64,000 nucleotides of DNA from Geodermatophilus ruber (GTDB lineage Bacteria; Actinomycetota; Actinomycetes; Mycobacteriales; Geodermatophilaceae). Every line of letters begins with the position of its first letter. Position 1 is the first letter of the stretch. The notes below the pieces were generated by a model. The model worked only from the letters and a program-made list of their open reading frames with translations. It ran no database searches and was not told where the DNA came from. Positions 45,820 through 53,810 of this stretch are shown here, piece after piece. The stretch lies in the NCBI RefSeq assembly GCF_900114385.1, contig NZ_FOSW01000007.1, forward strand, positions 195,948 through 259,947, read 5' to 3'. Position numbers and translations under genes: made by a program.

Positions 45820-46914
45820 TCAGGCAGCCGTCGTGCTGGTCGGCGCCGGGTCGGCGACGGGCGCGGCCGGCTTCGGCGGCACCGTCGGCATCGGCAGGTC
45901 CAGCGGGAAGTGGCAGGACACCTGGTGCCCGGGCAGCCGCTCGACGAGCTGCGGCGCCTCCTCGGCGCACTTCTGCTGCGCCCGCGGGCAGCGGGTGCGG
46001 AAGCGGCAGCCGCTGGGCGGGTCGATCGGCGACGGCGGCTCGCCGGGCAGCGCGACCGGGCGGTGCGCCGCCCCGGTCACCGGGTCCACCCGCGGGATCG
46101 AGTCCAGCAGGGCCGCGGTGTAGGGGTGCAGCGGCTGCCGGTAGATCCCCTCCGACGGGCCGATCTCGGCCAGCTGGCCCAGGTACATGACCGCCACCCG
46201 GTCGCTGACCTGCTTGACCATCGCCAGGTCGTGCGCGATGAACAGGTAGGAGAGGTTCATCTCCCGGCGCAGCTTCTCGAACAGGTTGAGCACCTGCGCC
46301 TGGATCAGCACGTCCAGGGAGGAGACCGCCTCGTCGGCGACGATCAGCGCCGGCTCCAGGGCGATGGCCCGGGCGATCGCCACCCGCTGGCACTGACCGC
46401 CCGACAGCTCGAACGGACGGCGCTTGCCGTACTGCGAGGGGTCCAGACCGACCAGGTCGAGCAGCTCCTCGACGCGGCGCTTGCGGCTGTCGGCGTTGCC
46501 CCAGCCGTGGCCCCGCAGCGGCTCCTCGACCAGTTCGGTCACCCGCCAGCGCGGGTTCAGCGAGCCGAACGGGTCCTGGTAGACCATCTGCATGTGCCGG
46601 CGGGAGTCCTTGAGCTCCCGGCGGCCGACCTTCATGAGGTCCTTGCCCTGGAACTCCACCGTGCCGGACTTGGGCCGCGGGAGCTGGATGACCGACCGCG
46701 CCAGGGTGGACTTGCCCGAGCCCGTCTCCCCCACCACGCCGAGGGTCTCGCCGGCGTAGATGTCGAACGACACGTTCGACACCGCGTGCACCACACCGCC
46801 CTTGACCCCGCCGGCGGCCCGCACCGGGAACTCCTGCACGAGGTTGCGGGCGCGCAGCAGCGGGCTCCCCGTTCCGGCCCGCTGTCCGCCGGTGCGCTCG
46901 TCGACCGCGGTCAT
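45820..46914 (-). CDS. Oligopeptide-type ABC importer ATPase (OppF/DppF-like)
   Basis: This 364-aa ATPase has Walker A GETGSGKSTLARSV, Q-loop MVYQDPFGSLNPRW, signature LSGGQCQRVAIARA, Walker B LIVADEAVSSLDV and switch His in FIAHDLAMV. The C-terminal extension has the CRFRTRCPRAQQKC cysteine motif typical of the Opp/Dpp subfamily, which can hold an iron-sulfur cluster. The signature has Cys where Gln-Arg usually stands (GGQCQR). The ATG overlaps the stop of the other ATPase (ATGA). Confidence 0.95.
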   Translation of the reverse strand: MTAVDERTGGQRAGTGSPLLRARNLVQEFPVRAAGGVKGGVVHAVSNVSFDIYAGETLGVVGETGSGKSTLARSVIQLPRPKSGTVEFQGKDLMKVGRRELKDSRRHMQMVYQDPFGSLNPRWRVTELVEEPLRGHGWGNADSRKRRVEELLDLVGLDPSQYGKRRPFELSGGQCQRVAIARAIALEPALIVADEAVSSLDVLIQAQVLNLFEKLRREMNLSYLFIAHDLAMVKQVSDRVAVMYLGQLAEIGPSEGIYRQPLHPYTAALLDSIPRVDPVTGAAHRPVALPGEPPSPIDPPSGCRFRTRCPRAQQKCAEEAPQLVERLPGHQVSCHFPLDLPMPTVPPKPAAPVADPAPTSTTAA

Positions 46915-48023
46915 CGCTGTTCTCCGTTCGCGCTGTTGTGACCGGCGCCGGCACCGACCGGGTGCCAGCAGGCCCACAGGTGCTCGGGCTCGTGTTCGGT
47001 GAGGGGCGGGGCCTGCAGGCACGTGTCGGTGGCGTACTGGCACCGCGGCCGGAACGGGCAGCCCTTCGGCAGCGCGGACAGGTCCGGCGGCTGGCCGGGG
47101 GTCACGTCGAACAGCGAGTGCGGCTCCCGGTCCAGCGCCGGGATGGCGCCGAGCAGGGCGTGGGTGTAGGGCATCCGCACGTTCGCGAACAGCGTCTGCG
47201 TGGGCGCCTGCTCCACGGCCCGGCCGGCGTACATGACGACGACGTGCTGGGCGTAGCTGGCCGCCAGCCCGAGATCGTGGCTGATCATGATCACCGCCAT
47301 GCCGAGCCGCTGCTGCAGCTCGACCAGCAGCTCCATGATCTGCGCCTGGGTGGTGACGTCGAGCGCCGTGGTGGCCTCGTCGGCGATGAGCAGCCGCGGC
47401 TCGCCGGCCAGCGCGATGGCGATCATCACCCGCTGGCGCATCCCGCCGGAGAGCTGGTGCGGGTACTCGTGGAAGCGCCGCTCGGCCGCGGGCAACCGCA
47501 CCAGCTTGAGCAGTTCCACCGCCCGGGCGTGCGCGCCCCTCTTGTCCAGGTCGCTGTGCAGCCGGACGGCCTCGGTGATCTGGGCACCGATCTTCATCGT
47601 CGGGTTGAGCGACCGGGCCGGGTCCTGGAACACCATGGCGATGTCGCCGCCGCGCAGCTCCCGCATGTCCTTCTCCGGGAGGCCGATGAGCTCGCGCCCG
47701 TCGAACCGGATGGAGCCGGAGATCTTCGCCGTCGGTGGCAGCAGCCCCATGAGGGCCCGGGAGCTGACGCTCTTGCCGGACCCGGACTCGCCGATGATCG
47801 CCATCATCGTGCCGGGCTCGAGCCGGTAGGACAGCCCGTTGACCGCGTTGACCTTCCGGCCGCCCCGGGTGAACTGGACCCGGAGGCCCTCGACCACCAC
47901 GAGCGGCTCGCCGGCCGCGCCCGCCCGGGCCGGTGCCGGGCGCCCGGCACGGGCCGGCGCGATCACGCCCTCGGACACGAGGGTGTCACCCGCGGGGTAG
48001 GCAACGGTTCGTTCGCCGCTCAT
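46911..48023 (-). CDS. Oligopeptide-type ABC importer ATPase (OppD/DppD-like)
   Basis: This 370-aa ATPase has Walker A GESGSGKSVSSRALMG, Q-loop MVFQDPARSLNPTM, signature LSGGMRQRVMIAIAL, Walker B LLIADEATTALDV and switch His MISHDLGLA. The C-terminal CPFRPRCQYATDTC motif marks the Opp/Dpp subfamily. The first 40 residues are an Ala-rich extension. ATGA overlap links it to the upstream permease. It works with the OppF-like ATPase as a heterodimer. Confidence 0.95.
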   Translation of the reverse strand: MSGERTVAYPAGDTLVSEGVIAPARAGRPAPARAGAAGEPLVVVEGLRVQFTRGGRKVNAVNGLSYRLEPGTMMAIIGESGSGKSVSSRALMGLLPPTAKISGSIRFDGRELIGLPEKDMRELRGGDIAMVFQDPARSLNPTMKIGAQITEAVRLHSDLDKRGAHARAVELLKLVRLPAAERRFHEYPHQLSGGMRQRVMIAIALAGEPRLLIADEATTALDVTTQAQIMELLVELQQRLGMAVIMISHDLGLAASYAQHVVVMYAGRAVEQAPTQTLFANVRMPYTHALLGAIPALDREPHSLFDVTPGQPPDLSALPKGCPFRPRCQYATDTCLQAPPLTEHEPEHLWACWHPVGAGAGHNSANGEQR

Positions 48024-48913
48024 CGACCACTCCAACGCGCACGCAGGTTCTCGCCGAGAAGGTTGAAGGCGAGGACGGTGACCAGCAGGGCCACGCTGGG
48101 CCAGACGACGAGCATCGGCGTCGCCGAGAGGCTCAGCTGGCCGGTCGCCACCATGTTGCCCCAGCTGGGAGCCGGGTCCGGGATGCCCAGGCCGAGGAAG
48201 CTCAGCGCGCCCTCGATGATGATCACGATGCCCATGCCCAGCATGCCGAAGGTGATCAGCTGGGGGGCGATGTTGGGCGCGAGGTGCTTGAACAGCATCC
48301 GCCACGCCGGGGTCCCGGCCAGCTTCGCCGCCGCCATGAACGGCATCTCCCGCAGCCGCAGGACCGCCGAGCGGGCCACCCGGGCGAACGCCGGGATGCT
48401 GAAGAAGGCCAGCGCGAAGATCGTGTTCGTCATGGACGGGCCGAGCGCCTGGGCCACGGCCAGGGTGAGCACCAGCGAGGGGAACGCGATCAGCACGTCG
48501 AGGACCCGCATGATCAGGGTGTCGGCGACGCCGCCCACGTAACCGGACAGCGCACCCAGGGTGCCGCCGATGACGAGGCCGAGGATGTTGACCGCCAGGG
48601 CGATCCACAGCGAGGACTGACCGCCGTTGAGCAGCCGCGAGAGGATGTCGTTGCCGTTCGGGTCGGTGCCCAGGAAGTGCCCGGGCGAGAACGCCGGCTG
48701 GTTGCTCTCCAGGATGTTGCCGCCCACGGGGCTGGGCAGCGACAGCAGGGTCGGGCCCAGGAAGCAGGCGATCACCACGAAGGCGATCAGCCCGGCCGGG
48801 ATCCAGGTGCCCAGGTTGCCGCCCCGGCGGCGGCCGCGGATACCGGCCTTGGCCTCGGCCTCGTCGATCTCGGGGCCGATGGCGAAGGACGGAGCCGGCT
48901 CAACGACTGCCAT
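48020..48913 (-). CDS. Oligopeptide-type ABC importer permease (OppC/DppC-like)
   Basis: This 297-aa membrane protein has an N-terminal cytoplasmic stretch, a first helix (AGLIAFVVIACFLGPTLL), the family loop GHFLGTDPNGNDILSRLLNG, and about five further helices. The ATPase-contact loop is AAKLAGTPAWRMLFKHLAPN. It overlaps the OppB-like gene by 14 nt. It forms the translocation pore together with that protein. Confidence 0.95.
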   Translation of the reverse strand: MAVVEPAPSFAIGPEIDEAEAKAGIRGRRRGGNLGTWIPAGLIAFVVIACFLGPTLLSLPSPVGGNILESNQPAFSPGHFLGTDPNGNDILSRLLNGGQSSLWIALAVNILGLVIGGTLGALSGYVGGVADTLIMRVLDVLIAFPSLVLTLAVAQALGPSMTNTIFALAFFSIPAFARVARSAVLRLREMPFMAAAKLAGTPAWRMLFKHLAPNIAPQLITFGMLGMGIVIIIEGALSFLGLGIPDPAPSWGNMVATGQLSLSATPMLVVWPSVALLVTVLAFNLLGENLRARWSGR

Positions 48914-49937
48914 AGCGGATCCTCGGGTCCAGGACGGCGTACAGCAGGTCCACGACCAGGTTGGCGACCACCGCGACCAGCGCGAAGATCACGACCGCGG
49001 CCTGCACGACGACGAAGTCACGGGTGTTGATGGCCTGCAGGAGCATCTGACCGATGCCCGGCAGCGCGAAGATCTGCTCGATGATCACGGTGCCGCCGAT
49101 GAGCGCACCCAGGTTCAGGCCGACGACCGTGATCAGGCCGAAGGACGAGTTCCGGAAGGCGTGCTTGATCAGCACCGACCAGGAGCCGACGCCCTTGGCG
49201 CGCGCCGTGGTGACGTACTCCTCCTGCTGCATCTGGTCGACCAGGTCACCGCGCAGGAACCGGGTGTAGAAGCAGAACAGCGGGAAGCCGATCGCTGCCG
49301 AGGGCAGGATCATCGCCTCGAGGTTCGCCCACAGCCCGTCCTCGAGCGGGACGTAGCCGATGGCCGGCAGCCAGCCGAGGGTCACCGCGAACACCAGCAC
49401 CAGGATCAGGGCCAGCACGTAGTTGGCGACCGAGAGGCCCAGCGTGCTGACCACCATGCTGATCCGGTCCATGATCCCGCCCGGCTTGTGGGCGGCCAGC
49501 AGCGCGACCGGGATGGCCAGGACCAGGGAGATGAGGAAGGCCAGCAGCACCAGCTCGCCGGTGACCGGCAACCGGTCGGCGAGGACGTCGCTCACCGGCT
49601 GCCGGCTGACGATCGAGTTGCCCAGGTCGCCGGTGACGGCGCCCTGCAGCCACTCCAGGTAGCGGACGACGCCGGGCTGGTCCAGGCCCAGCTGCCGCTC
49701 CAGCAGGGCGACGTCCTCGGGGGTGGCCTCGGCGCCCAGCAGCTGCTCGGCCGCGTTGCCGGGGATGAGGCTGAGCACCCAGAACGTCAGGATGGTGACC
49801 CCGAGCATGATCGGAACGGCCATCAGCAGCCGCTTGACGATCAGCCGGAGCACCGGCGACCCGGTCACCCGGGTGAGGCGGGAGACCCGCGGGTCCCGGC
49901 TGACCGGGACCCGCGGGGTGGTTGCCGTCGCGGTCAC
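48900..49937 (-). CDS. Oligopeptide-type ABC importer permease (OppB/DppB-like)
   Basis: This 345-aa membrane protein begins with about 30 basic residues, then RLLMAVPIMLGVTILTFWVL as first helix and LLGAEATPEDVALLERQLGL, the standard OppB periplasmic motif. The ATPase-contact loop is TARAKGVGSWSVLIKHAFRN. The GTG start overlaps the stop of the binding protein gene (GTGA). A strong hairpin lies inside its first codons and may keep binding-protein mRNA more abundant than the permeases. Confidence 0.95.
   Translation of the reverse strand: MTATATTPRVPVSRDPRVSRLTRVTGSPVLRLIVKRLLMAVPIMLGVTILTFWVLSLIPGNAAEQLLGAEATPEDVALLERQLGLDQPGVVRYLEWLQGAVTGDLGNSIVSRQPVSDVLADRLPVTGELVLLAFLISLVLAIPVALLAAHKPGGIMDRISMVVSTLGLSVANYVLALILVLVFAVTLGWLPAIGYVPLEDGLWANLEAMILPSAAIGFPLFCFYTRFLRGDLVDQMQQEEYVTTARAKGVGSWSVLIKHAFRNSSFGLITVVGLNLGALIGGTVIIEQIFALPGIGQMLLQAINTRDFVVVQAAVVIFALVAVVANLVVDLLYAVLDPRIRYGSR
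49886..49917 (-). promoter_or_regulatory. Intercistronic hairpin at the binding protein / permease junction
   Basis: A 14-bp perfect stem (CCCGCGGGTCCCGG / CCGGGACCCGCGGG) with a 4-nt loop lies within the first codons of the OppB-like gene. Nearly the same hairpin follows the second binding protein gene at 56314. Such stems often protect upstream mRNA. Confidence 0.6.
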
Positions 49938-51541
49938 TGCTCCCGCCAGACCTCGTCCCAGATGACCCCGGAGTTCACCAGGAGCGGCGGGATCTTGGTG
50001 GTCAGGCCGGGGCCGTGGACGCCCTCGACGGCGACGTTGGCCGGGGCGAAGGCCAGCCCGAACGGCGCGTAGAAGTTCTCCGCGATCCGCTCGGCGGCCT
50101 GGCTGTACAGGCCGGCCCGCTCGTCCTCGTCGACGGTGGCGGCGGCATCGGCCAGCAGCTTGTCCAGCTCGGTGTCGACCACCCCGCTGTAGCGGGCGGT
50201 GGAGTTGAACCGGAAGCCGACGCCGACACCGGCGGCGGGGTCCCACGCGCCGGCGGTCTGCAGCATCGCCTGCCACTGGCCGCCGGTGAACTCCTGGATG
50301 ACGCCGGAGAGCTGGGCGTCGAAGATCTCGACGTCGATCCCGGCCTCCTGCCACTGCGTCTGCAGCGCGGTGTTGATCTGGGTGGCGACGTAGTTGCTGA
50401 TCGTGCCCAGCCGGACGGTCAGCCCGCCGAGCTCCTGCACGAGCTCCTTGGCGCGGTCCACGTCGTACTCCGGGTAGCCCCCCACCTCCAGCGCGTAGAA
50501 CTTGCCACCCGGCGCGACGAAGGAGTCGGCCACCTCGTAGTTGCCGCCGAAGATGCCCTCGTTGATGGCGTCGAAGTCGGTCGCCCGGTAGATCGCCTCA
50601 CGAGCCCGCGGGTCGTCGAACGGCGCGATCTTGGTGTTGAGCTGGACGACGTAGGGCGAGGTCGCCGGCTGGATCGTCACCTGCAGCTGGGAGTTGTTCT
50701 GCGCCTGCTCGACCAGCGGGGTGGTGTTCATGCCCTCGTAGGCCTGCGCCTGGCCGGCCTGCAGCGCCTGGTAGGCCGGCTGGTCCCCACCGATCGACTG
50801 GAAGGTGAGCTTGTCCAGGTAGGGCAGGCCCTCCTTGAAGTAGCTCTCGTTCCGCTCCAGCTTCAGCACCGAGGACAGCTGGTTCTCCACCACGGTGAAC
50901 GGGCCGGCACCGACCGGGGTGATCTTGAAGGCGTCCTCGCCCATCTCCTGCAACGCCGTCGGCGAGGCGATCCAGTTGACGTTGCTGACCGGGAACGAGG
51001 CCAGGATGGCCGGGTACGGCTGGGTGAAGGTCAGCGAGATCGTCAGCGGGTCGACCACCTGGATGCCGTTCGGGGCCAGCGGCCAGTTGGGCTTGCAGGT
51101 GCACGGGTTGGCGAGGGCGCGGTCCCAGTTGAACTTGACCGCCTCGGCGTCCAGCGGGGTGCCGTCGCTGAACTGGATGCCCTCGCGGAGCGTGACCGTG
51201 AAGGTCGTCCCGTCCTCGGAGAGCTCGTAGCTCTCGGCCTGGTTGCCCTCGACGCGGGCGTTGGAGCCGTCGTCGTCGGCCTTCAGGAGGAACAGGCCGC
51301 CGTAGATGGCCTGCTGCATCGCGATGTTCGAACCACCGGTGGTGTTGGTGGCCGGGTCGAGACCGGCGGGCCAACTGCCGGCGAAGGCGGCGTCCTCCAG
51401 GACGGTGAGCTCACCCCCGGACTGCGGCTCGCCGACCGGGCCCGTCGTGCCGGAGGCGCTCGCGCCTCCGTCGCCACCGCCGCACGCTGACAACGTCAGC
51501 GCTGCAGCGGTGAGGAGGGACAGGATCGTCCGTTGCTTCAT
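49934..51541 (-). CDS. ABC solute-binding lipoprotein, family 5 (OppA-like), copy 1
   Basis: This 535-aa lipoprotein has signal MKQRTILSLLTAAALTLSAC with lipobox LSAC, then a family 5 binding fold: GGELTVLEDAAF, LREGIQFSDGTPLDAEAVKF and DPRAREAIYRATDFDAINEG are typical. It captures the solute, a peptide or another small molecule, for the permeases encoded by the next genes. It is the first gene of the long operon down to the SDR at 42871. A central region is almost identical in DNA to the copy at 56358. The frame extends 18 codons upstream, but the lipoprotein signal fixes the start. Confidence 0.95.
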   Translation of the reverse strand: MKQRTILSLLTAAALTLSACGGGDGGASASGTTGPVGEPQSGGELTVLEDAAFAGSWPAGLDPATNTTGGSNIAMQQAIYGGLFLLKADDDGSNARVEGNQAESYELSEDGTTFTVTLREGIQFSDGTPLDAEAVKFNWDRALANPCTCKPNWPLAPNGIQVVDPLTISLTFTQPYPAILASFPVSNVNWIASPTALQEMGEDAFKITPVGAGPFTVVENQLSSVLKLERNESYFKEGLPYLDKLTFQSIGGDQPAYQALQAGQAQAYEGMNTTPLVEQAQNNSQLQVTIQPATSPYVVQLNTKIAPFDDPRAREAIYRATDFDAINEGIFGGNYEVADSFVAPGGKFYALEVGGYPEYDVDRAKELVQELGGLTVRLGTISNYVATQINTALQTQWQEAGIDVEIFDAQLSGVIQEFTGGQWQAMLQTAGAWDPAAGVGVGFRFNSTARYSGVVDTELDKLLADAAATVDEDERAGLYSQAAERIAENFYAPFGLAFAPANVAVEGVHGPGLTTKIPPLLVNSGVIWDEVWREQ

Positions 51542-51636
51542 GTAGGTGCTCCCCTTGGGGCCTCGGTGACTCTGGGGTGGACGGTGGAGCGGCACGCCGA
51601 GGGCTGACTCGAGCGGGCGAGCCGGTGGCAGGCGCC

Positions 51637-51650
51637 GTGATGACGGTCAC
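51637..51650. promoter_or_regulatory. CRP/FNR-like palindrome upstream of binding protein 1
   Basis: GTGATGACGGTCAC, half-sites GTGA and TCAC with a 6-bp centre, 96 bp before the start codon. The matching site before copy 2 is at 102 bp. Confidence 0.4.
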
Positions 51651-51696
51651 TGGCGGCCGGACCAGAGTCCGGGAGCGACCCGCCCGCGGACCTCGC

Positions 51697-51718
51697 CGCT
51701 TTCGTCCCGCGGAAGACA
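51697..51718. promoter_or_regulatory. Operator-like box, weak form (site 4)
   Basis: CTTTC-N7-GGAAGACA. The right arm is identical to that of site 2 while the left arm is degenerate. GGAAGACA starts 170 bp from the binding protein 1 start. Confidence 0.35.
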
Positions 51719-51808
51719 AGTTGGGGGCCCAGGGGCGGACCGGGCGGTCCACTCGGCCGCGGCGTCACAGCCGTCCCAGCCGGCACACGGATCGGCCAGC
51801 GAGCCCGT

Positions 51809-51838
51809 TTGACACGCCCGGCCGCGCGAACGGAGAGT
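51809..51838 (+). promoter_or_regulatory. IclR2 promoter
   Basis: TTGACA, an 18-bp spacer and GAGAGT, followed by GGCGCGG as in the IclR1 promoter. The longest open frame begins at this TTG, so that frame start is not the true start. Confidence 0.55.
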
Positions 51839-51901
51839 GGCGCGGGACACGCCCCGTGCCCCGCGCCGGGGGCTGCCTGCGGGGCAGGGCTGGAGGCTGG
51901 G

Positions 51902-52741
51902 TTGAGCACGACGAGACCGCTGCGGCCGGTCGGCGGACGGAGCCGGGAGGTCCCCGGCAGCGGGCAGGGCTCCGCCACCGCGGCCAGCCGGGTCCTCGCC
52001 GTCCTGGACGCGTTCGGGCCCGCCCACGCCACCCTGACCCTCAGCGAGATCAGCCGCCGCGCCGGACTGTCCCTGACCACCACGCACCGCCTGGTCGGCG
52101 AGCTGCGGGTGTGGGGCGCGCTGGAGCGCAGCGAGGACGGGCGCTACGGCATCGGGCTGCGGCTGCTGGAGCTCGGCGCGCTGGCCCCGCACGGCCTGCA
52201 GCTGCGGGAACTCGCCGTCCCGTACGTCGACGACCTGCACCAGGCCACCCGGGCCAACGTCGTCCTGGGGGTCCGGGACGGCGCCGACGTCGTCTACGTC
52301 GAGGCGCTGCGCGCGCGGGGTGCGGTGCGGCTGATGAGCCGGATCGGGGGGCGCTGGCCACTGCACGCCACGGGCACCGGCCAGGTCCTCCTGGCCTTCG
52401 CCGGCCCGGAGGTGCAGGAGGAGGTGCTCAGCGGCCCGCTGACGTCCTTCACACCACACACGATCACCGACCCGGCCGCGCTGCGGCGCACGCTGGCGGA
52501 GGTCCGCCGGACCGGCGTGGCCGTGGCGGAGAACCAGCTGACCGCCGACGCGCCGGCGCTCGCCGTCGCCGTCCCGGTGCGCGGCCGGGGCGACGAGGTG
52601 GTCGCCGCCCTCGGTGTGACCGTCGCGGCGGGCACGACGCAGGCCTCGGCACTGGCGCCGGTGCTCAACGCGACCGCCCGCGGCATCTCCCGCGCGCTGG
52701 GCGCCCCGTCCGCGCAGCCGCCGTCCCGCCGCTGCACCTGA
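51902..52741 (+). CDS. IclR-family transcriptional regulator 2
   Basis: This 279-aa regulator is paralogous to the one at 34179: DNA-binding helix region ISRRAGLSLTTTHRLVGEL, effector domain with LRELAVPYVDDLHQATRAN, RWPLHATGTGQVLLAF and LAVAVPVRGRG. I place the start at a TTG with a GGAGG site 5 nt upstream, since earlier in-frame starts overlap the promoter. It is divergent from the importer-UGSC2 operon and probably controls it. It ends in a hairpin terminator facing the amidohydrolase operon. Confidence 0.9.
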   Translation: MSTTRPLRPVGGRSREVPGSGQGSATAASRVLAVLDAFGPAHATLTLSEISRRAGLSLTTTHRLVGELRVWGALERSEDGRYGIGLRLLELGALAPHGLQLRELAVPYVDDLHQATRANVVLGVRDGADVVYVEALRARGAVRLMSRIGGRWPLHATGTGQVLLAFAGPEVQEEVLSGPLTSFTPHTITDPAALRRTLAEVRRTGVAVAENQLTADAPALAVAVPVRGRGDEVVAALGVTVAAGTTQASALAPVLNATARGISRALGAPSAQPPSRRCT

Positions 52742-52749
52742 CCCACGAC

Positions 52750-52780
52750 GGCGCCGGAGCCCGCGCGGGGCTCCGGCGCC
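52750..52780. terminator. Hairpin between convergent IclR2 and amidohydrolase genes
   Basis: A 13-bp perfect stem (GGCGCCGGAGCCC / GGGCTCCGGCGCC) with a 5-nt loop lies between the two stop codons and can serve both directions. Confidence 0.7.
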
Positions 52781-52787
52781 GGGCCGG

Positions 52788-53792
52788 TCAGCGGGTGGGC
52801 TGCATGCCCAGCCAGCGCCAGGCGTTGTCCCACGTGATCTGCCGCAGCACGTCGTCGGGCAGGCCCATCGACGCGAGCGTCCGGCCGGCCGGGTCCTCCC
52901 GCGGCATCGCCGGGAAGTCCGAGCCGACGAGCAGCCGGTCGGCGCCGAGCAGGTCGATGAGGTAGGTCAGCGCCCGGCGGTCGAAGACCAGCGAGTCGTA
53001 GTAGAAGCGCCGCGCGTGCTCCAGCGGCGACGGGCCGTCGTCGGGCATGACGGCGCGCTCGGGGTTCTTCGGCTCCTCGTTCCACGACCCGCCCCAGAAG
53101 TACTGGTGGCGCGGGATCATCAGCGGGTAGCCGCCGGCCGCGTGGCTGAAGGAGATCCGCAGGTCCGGGCACTTGGCGGCGGTGCCGCCGGTGACCATCG
53201 AGGCGGCGGCGAAGGCGCCCTCGACGCCGACCACGTAGGTGCCCATGGCCGACATGGGCAGCCGCTCGGTGGGCGACGGCATGGCATGCACGAACACGGC
53301 CAGGCCGAGCCGCTCGCACTCGGCGAAGAACGGCAGGAACTTCTCGTGGCCGATCGAGGCGCCGAGGATGTTGGAGGCGATCTCCACCCCCGCCAGGCCC
53401 ATCTCCTGGATGGCGGTCAGCTCGGCGGTGGCGGCGTCCGGGTCCTGCATCGGGACCATGCCCAACGCGATCAGCCGGGTGGGCTCGGTCTGGCACAGCG
53501 TGGCGCTGAACTCGTTGACGTGCCGGGCCAGGGACAGGCCGTCGGCCAGCGGCAGGTCGTAGCGCAGCAGCGGCGGCATCGGGGTGAGCACCTCGACGTC
53601 GACGCCGGAGGCGTCCTGCGCCTCGAGGCGGCGCTCGGCGTCGAAGAAGACGTCCCTGGCCTTGAACTGCATCTGGCCGAACAGCAGCGTGCGCGCGGTC
53701 TCGCCGTCCACCGGCTCCATGCGGGGGAAGCACTCGGGCGCGTCGGCCGGGTAGTCGTACGGCAGCAGGTGGGCGTGGGTGTCGATGAGCAT
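52788..53792 (-). CDS. Amidohydrolase 2 family protein (ACMSD-like)
   Basis: This 334-aa TIM-barrel metal enzyme has the first metal ligands in IDTHAHLLPYD, a His in AVFVHAMPSP near residue 170, another in ISFSHAAGGYPLM near 215 and the catalytic Asp in LLVGSDFPAMPRED near 290. Relatives hydrolyse or decarboxylate aromatic and carbonyl acids. The substrate is unknown. It is 18 bp downstream of a zinc dehydrogenase gene, forming a two-gene operon. Confidence 0.9.
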   Translation of the reverse strand: MLIDTHAHLLPYDYPADAPECFPRMEPVDGETARTLLFGQMQFKARDVFFDAERRLEAQDASGVDVEVLTPMPPLLRYDLPLADGLSLARHVNEFSATLCQTEPTRLIALGMVPMQDPDAATAELTAIQEMGLAGVEIASNILGASIGHEKFLPFFAECERLGLAVFVHAMPSPTERLPMSAMGTYVVGVEGAFAAASMVTGGTAAKCPDLRISFSHAAGGYPLMIPRHQYFWGGSWNEEPKNPERAVMPDDGPSPLEHARRFYYDSLVFDRRALTYLIDLLGADRLLVGSDFPAMPREDPAGRTLASMGLPDDVLRQITWDNAWRWLGMQPTR

Positions 53793-53810
53793 GCGGGTCC
53801 TCCGGTCGGG

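Larger units (their letters stand above)
51542..51901. promoter_or_regulatory. Divergent regulatory region binding protein 1 / IclR2
   Basis: This 360-bp gap contains no gene. It holds a GTGA-N6-TCAC palindrome (51637-51650), an imperfect TTTC-N7-GGAAGACA box (from 51700) and the IclR2 promoter (51809-51838). The order of elements resembles the upstream region of binding protein 2. Confidence 0.5.

Noticed and set aside
51809..51901. Upstream in-frame start of IclR2 (TTG at 51809) and the similar one for IclR1 (34089)
   Set aside because: In both genes that TTG is part of the conserved TTGACA -35 box, so it cannot be translated from this promoter.
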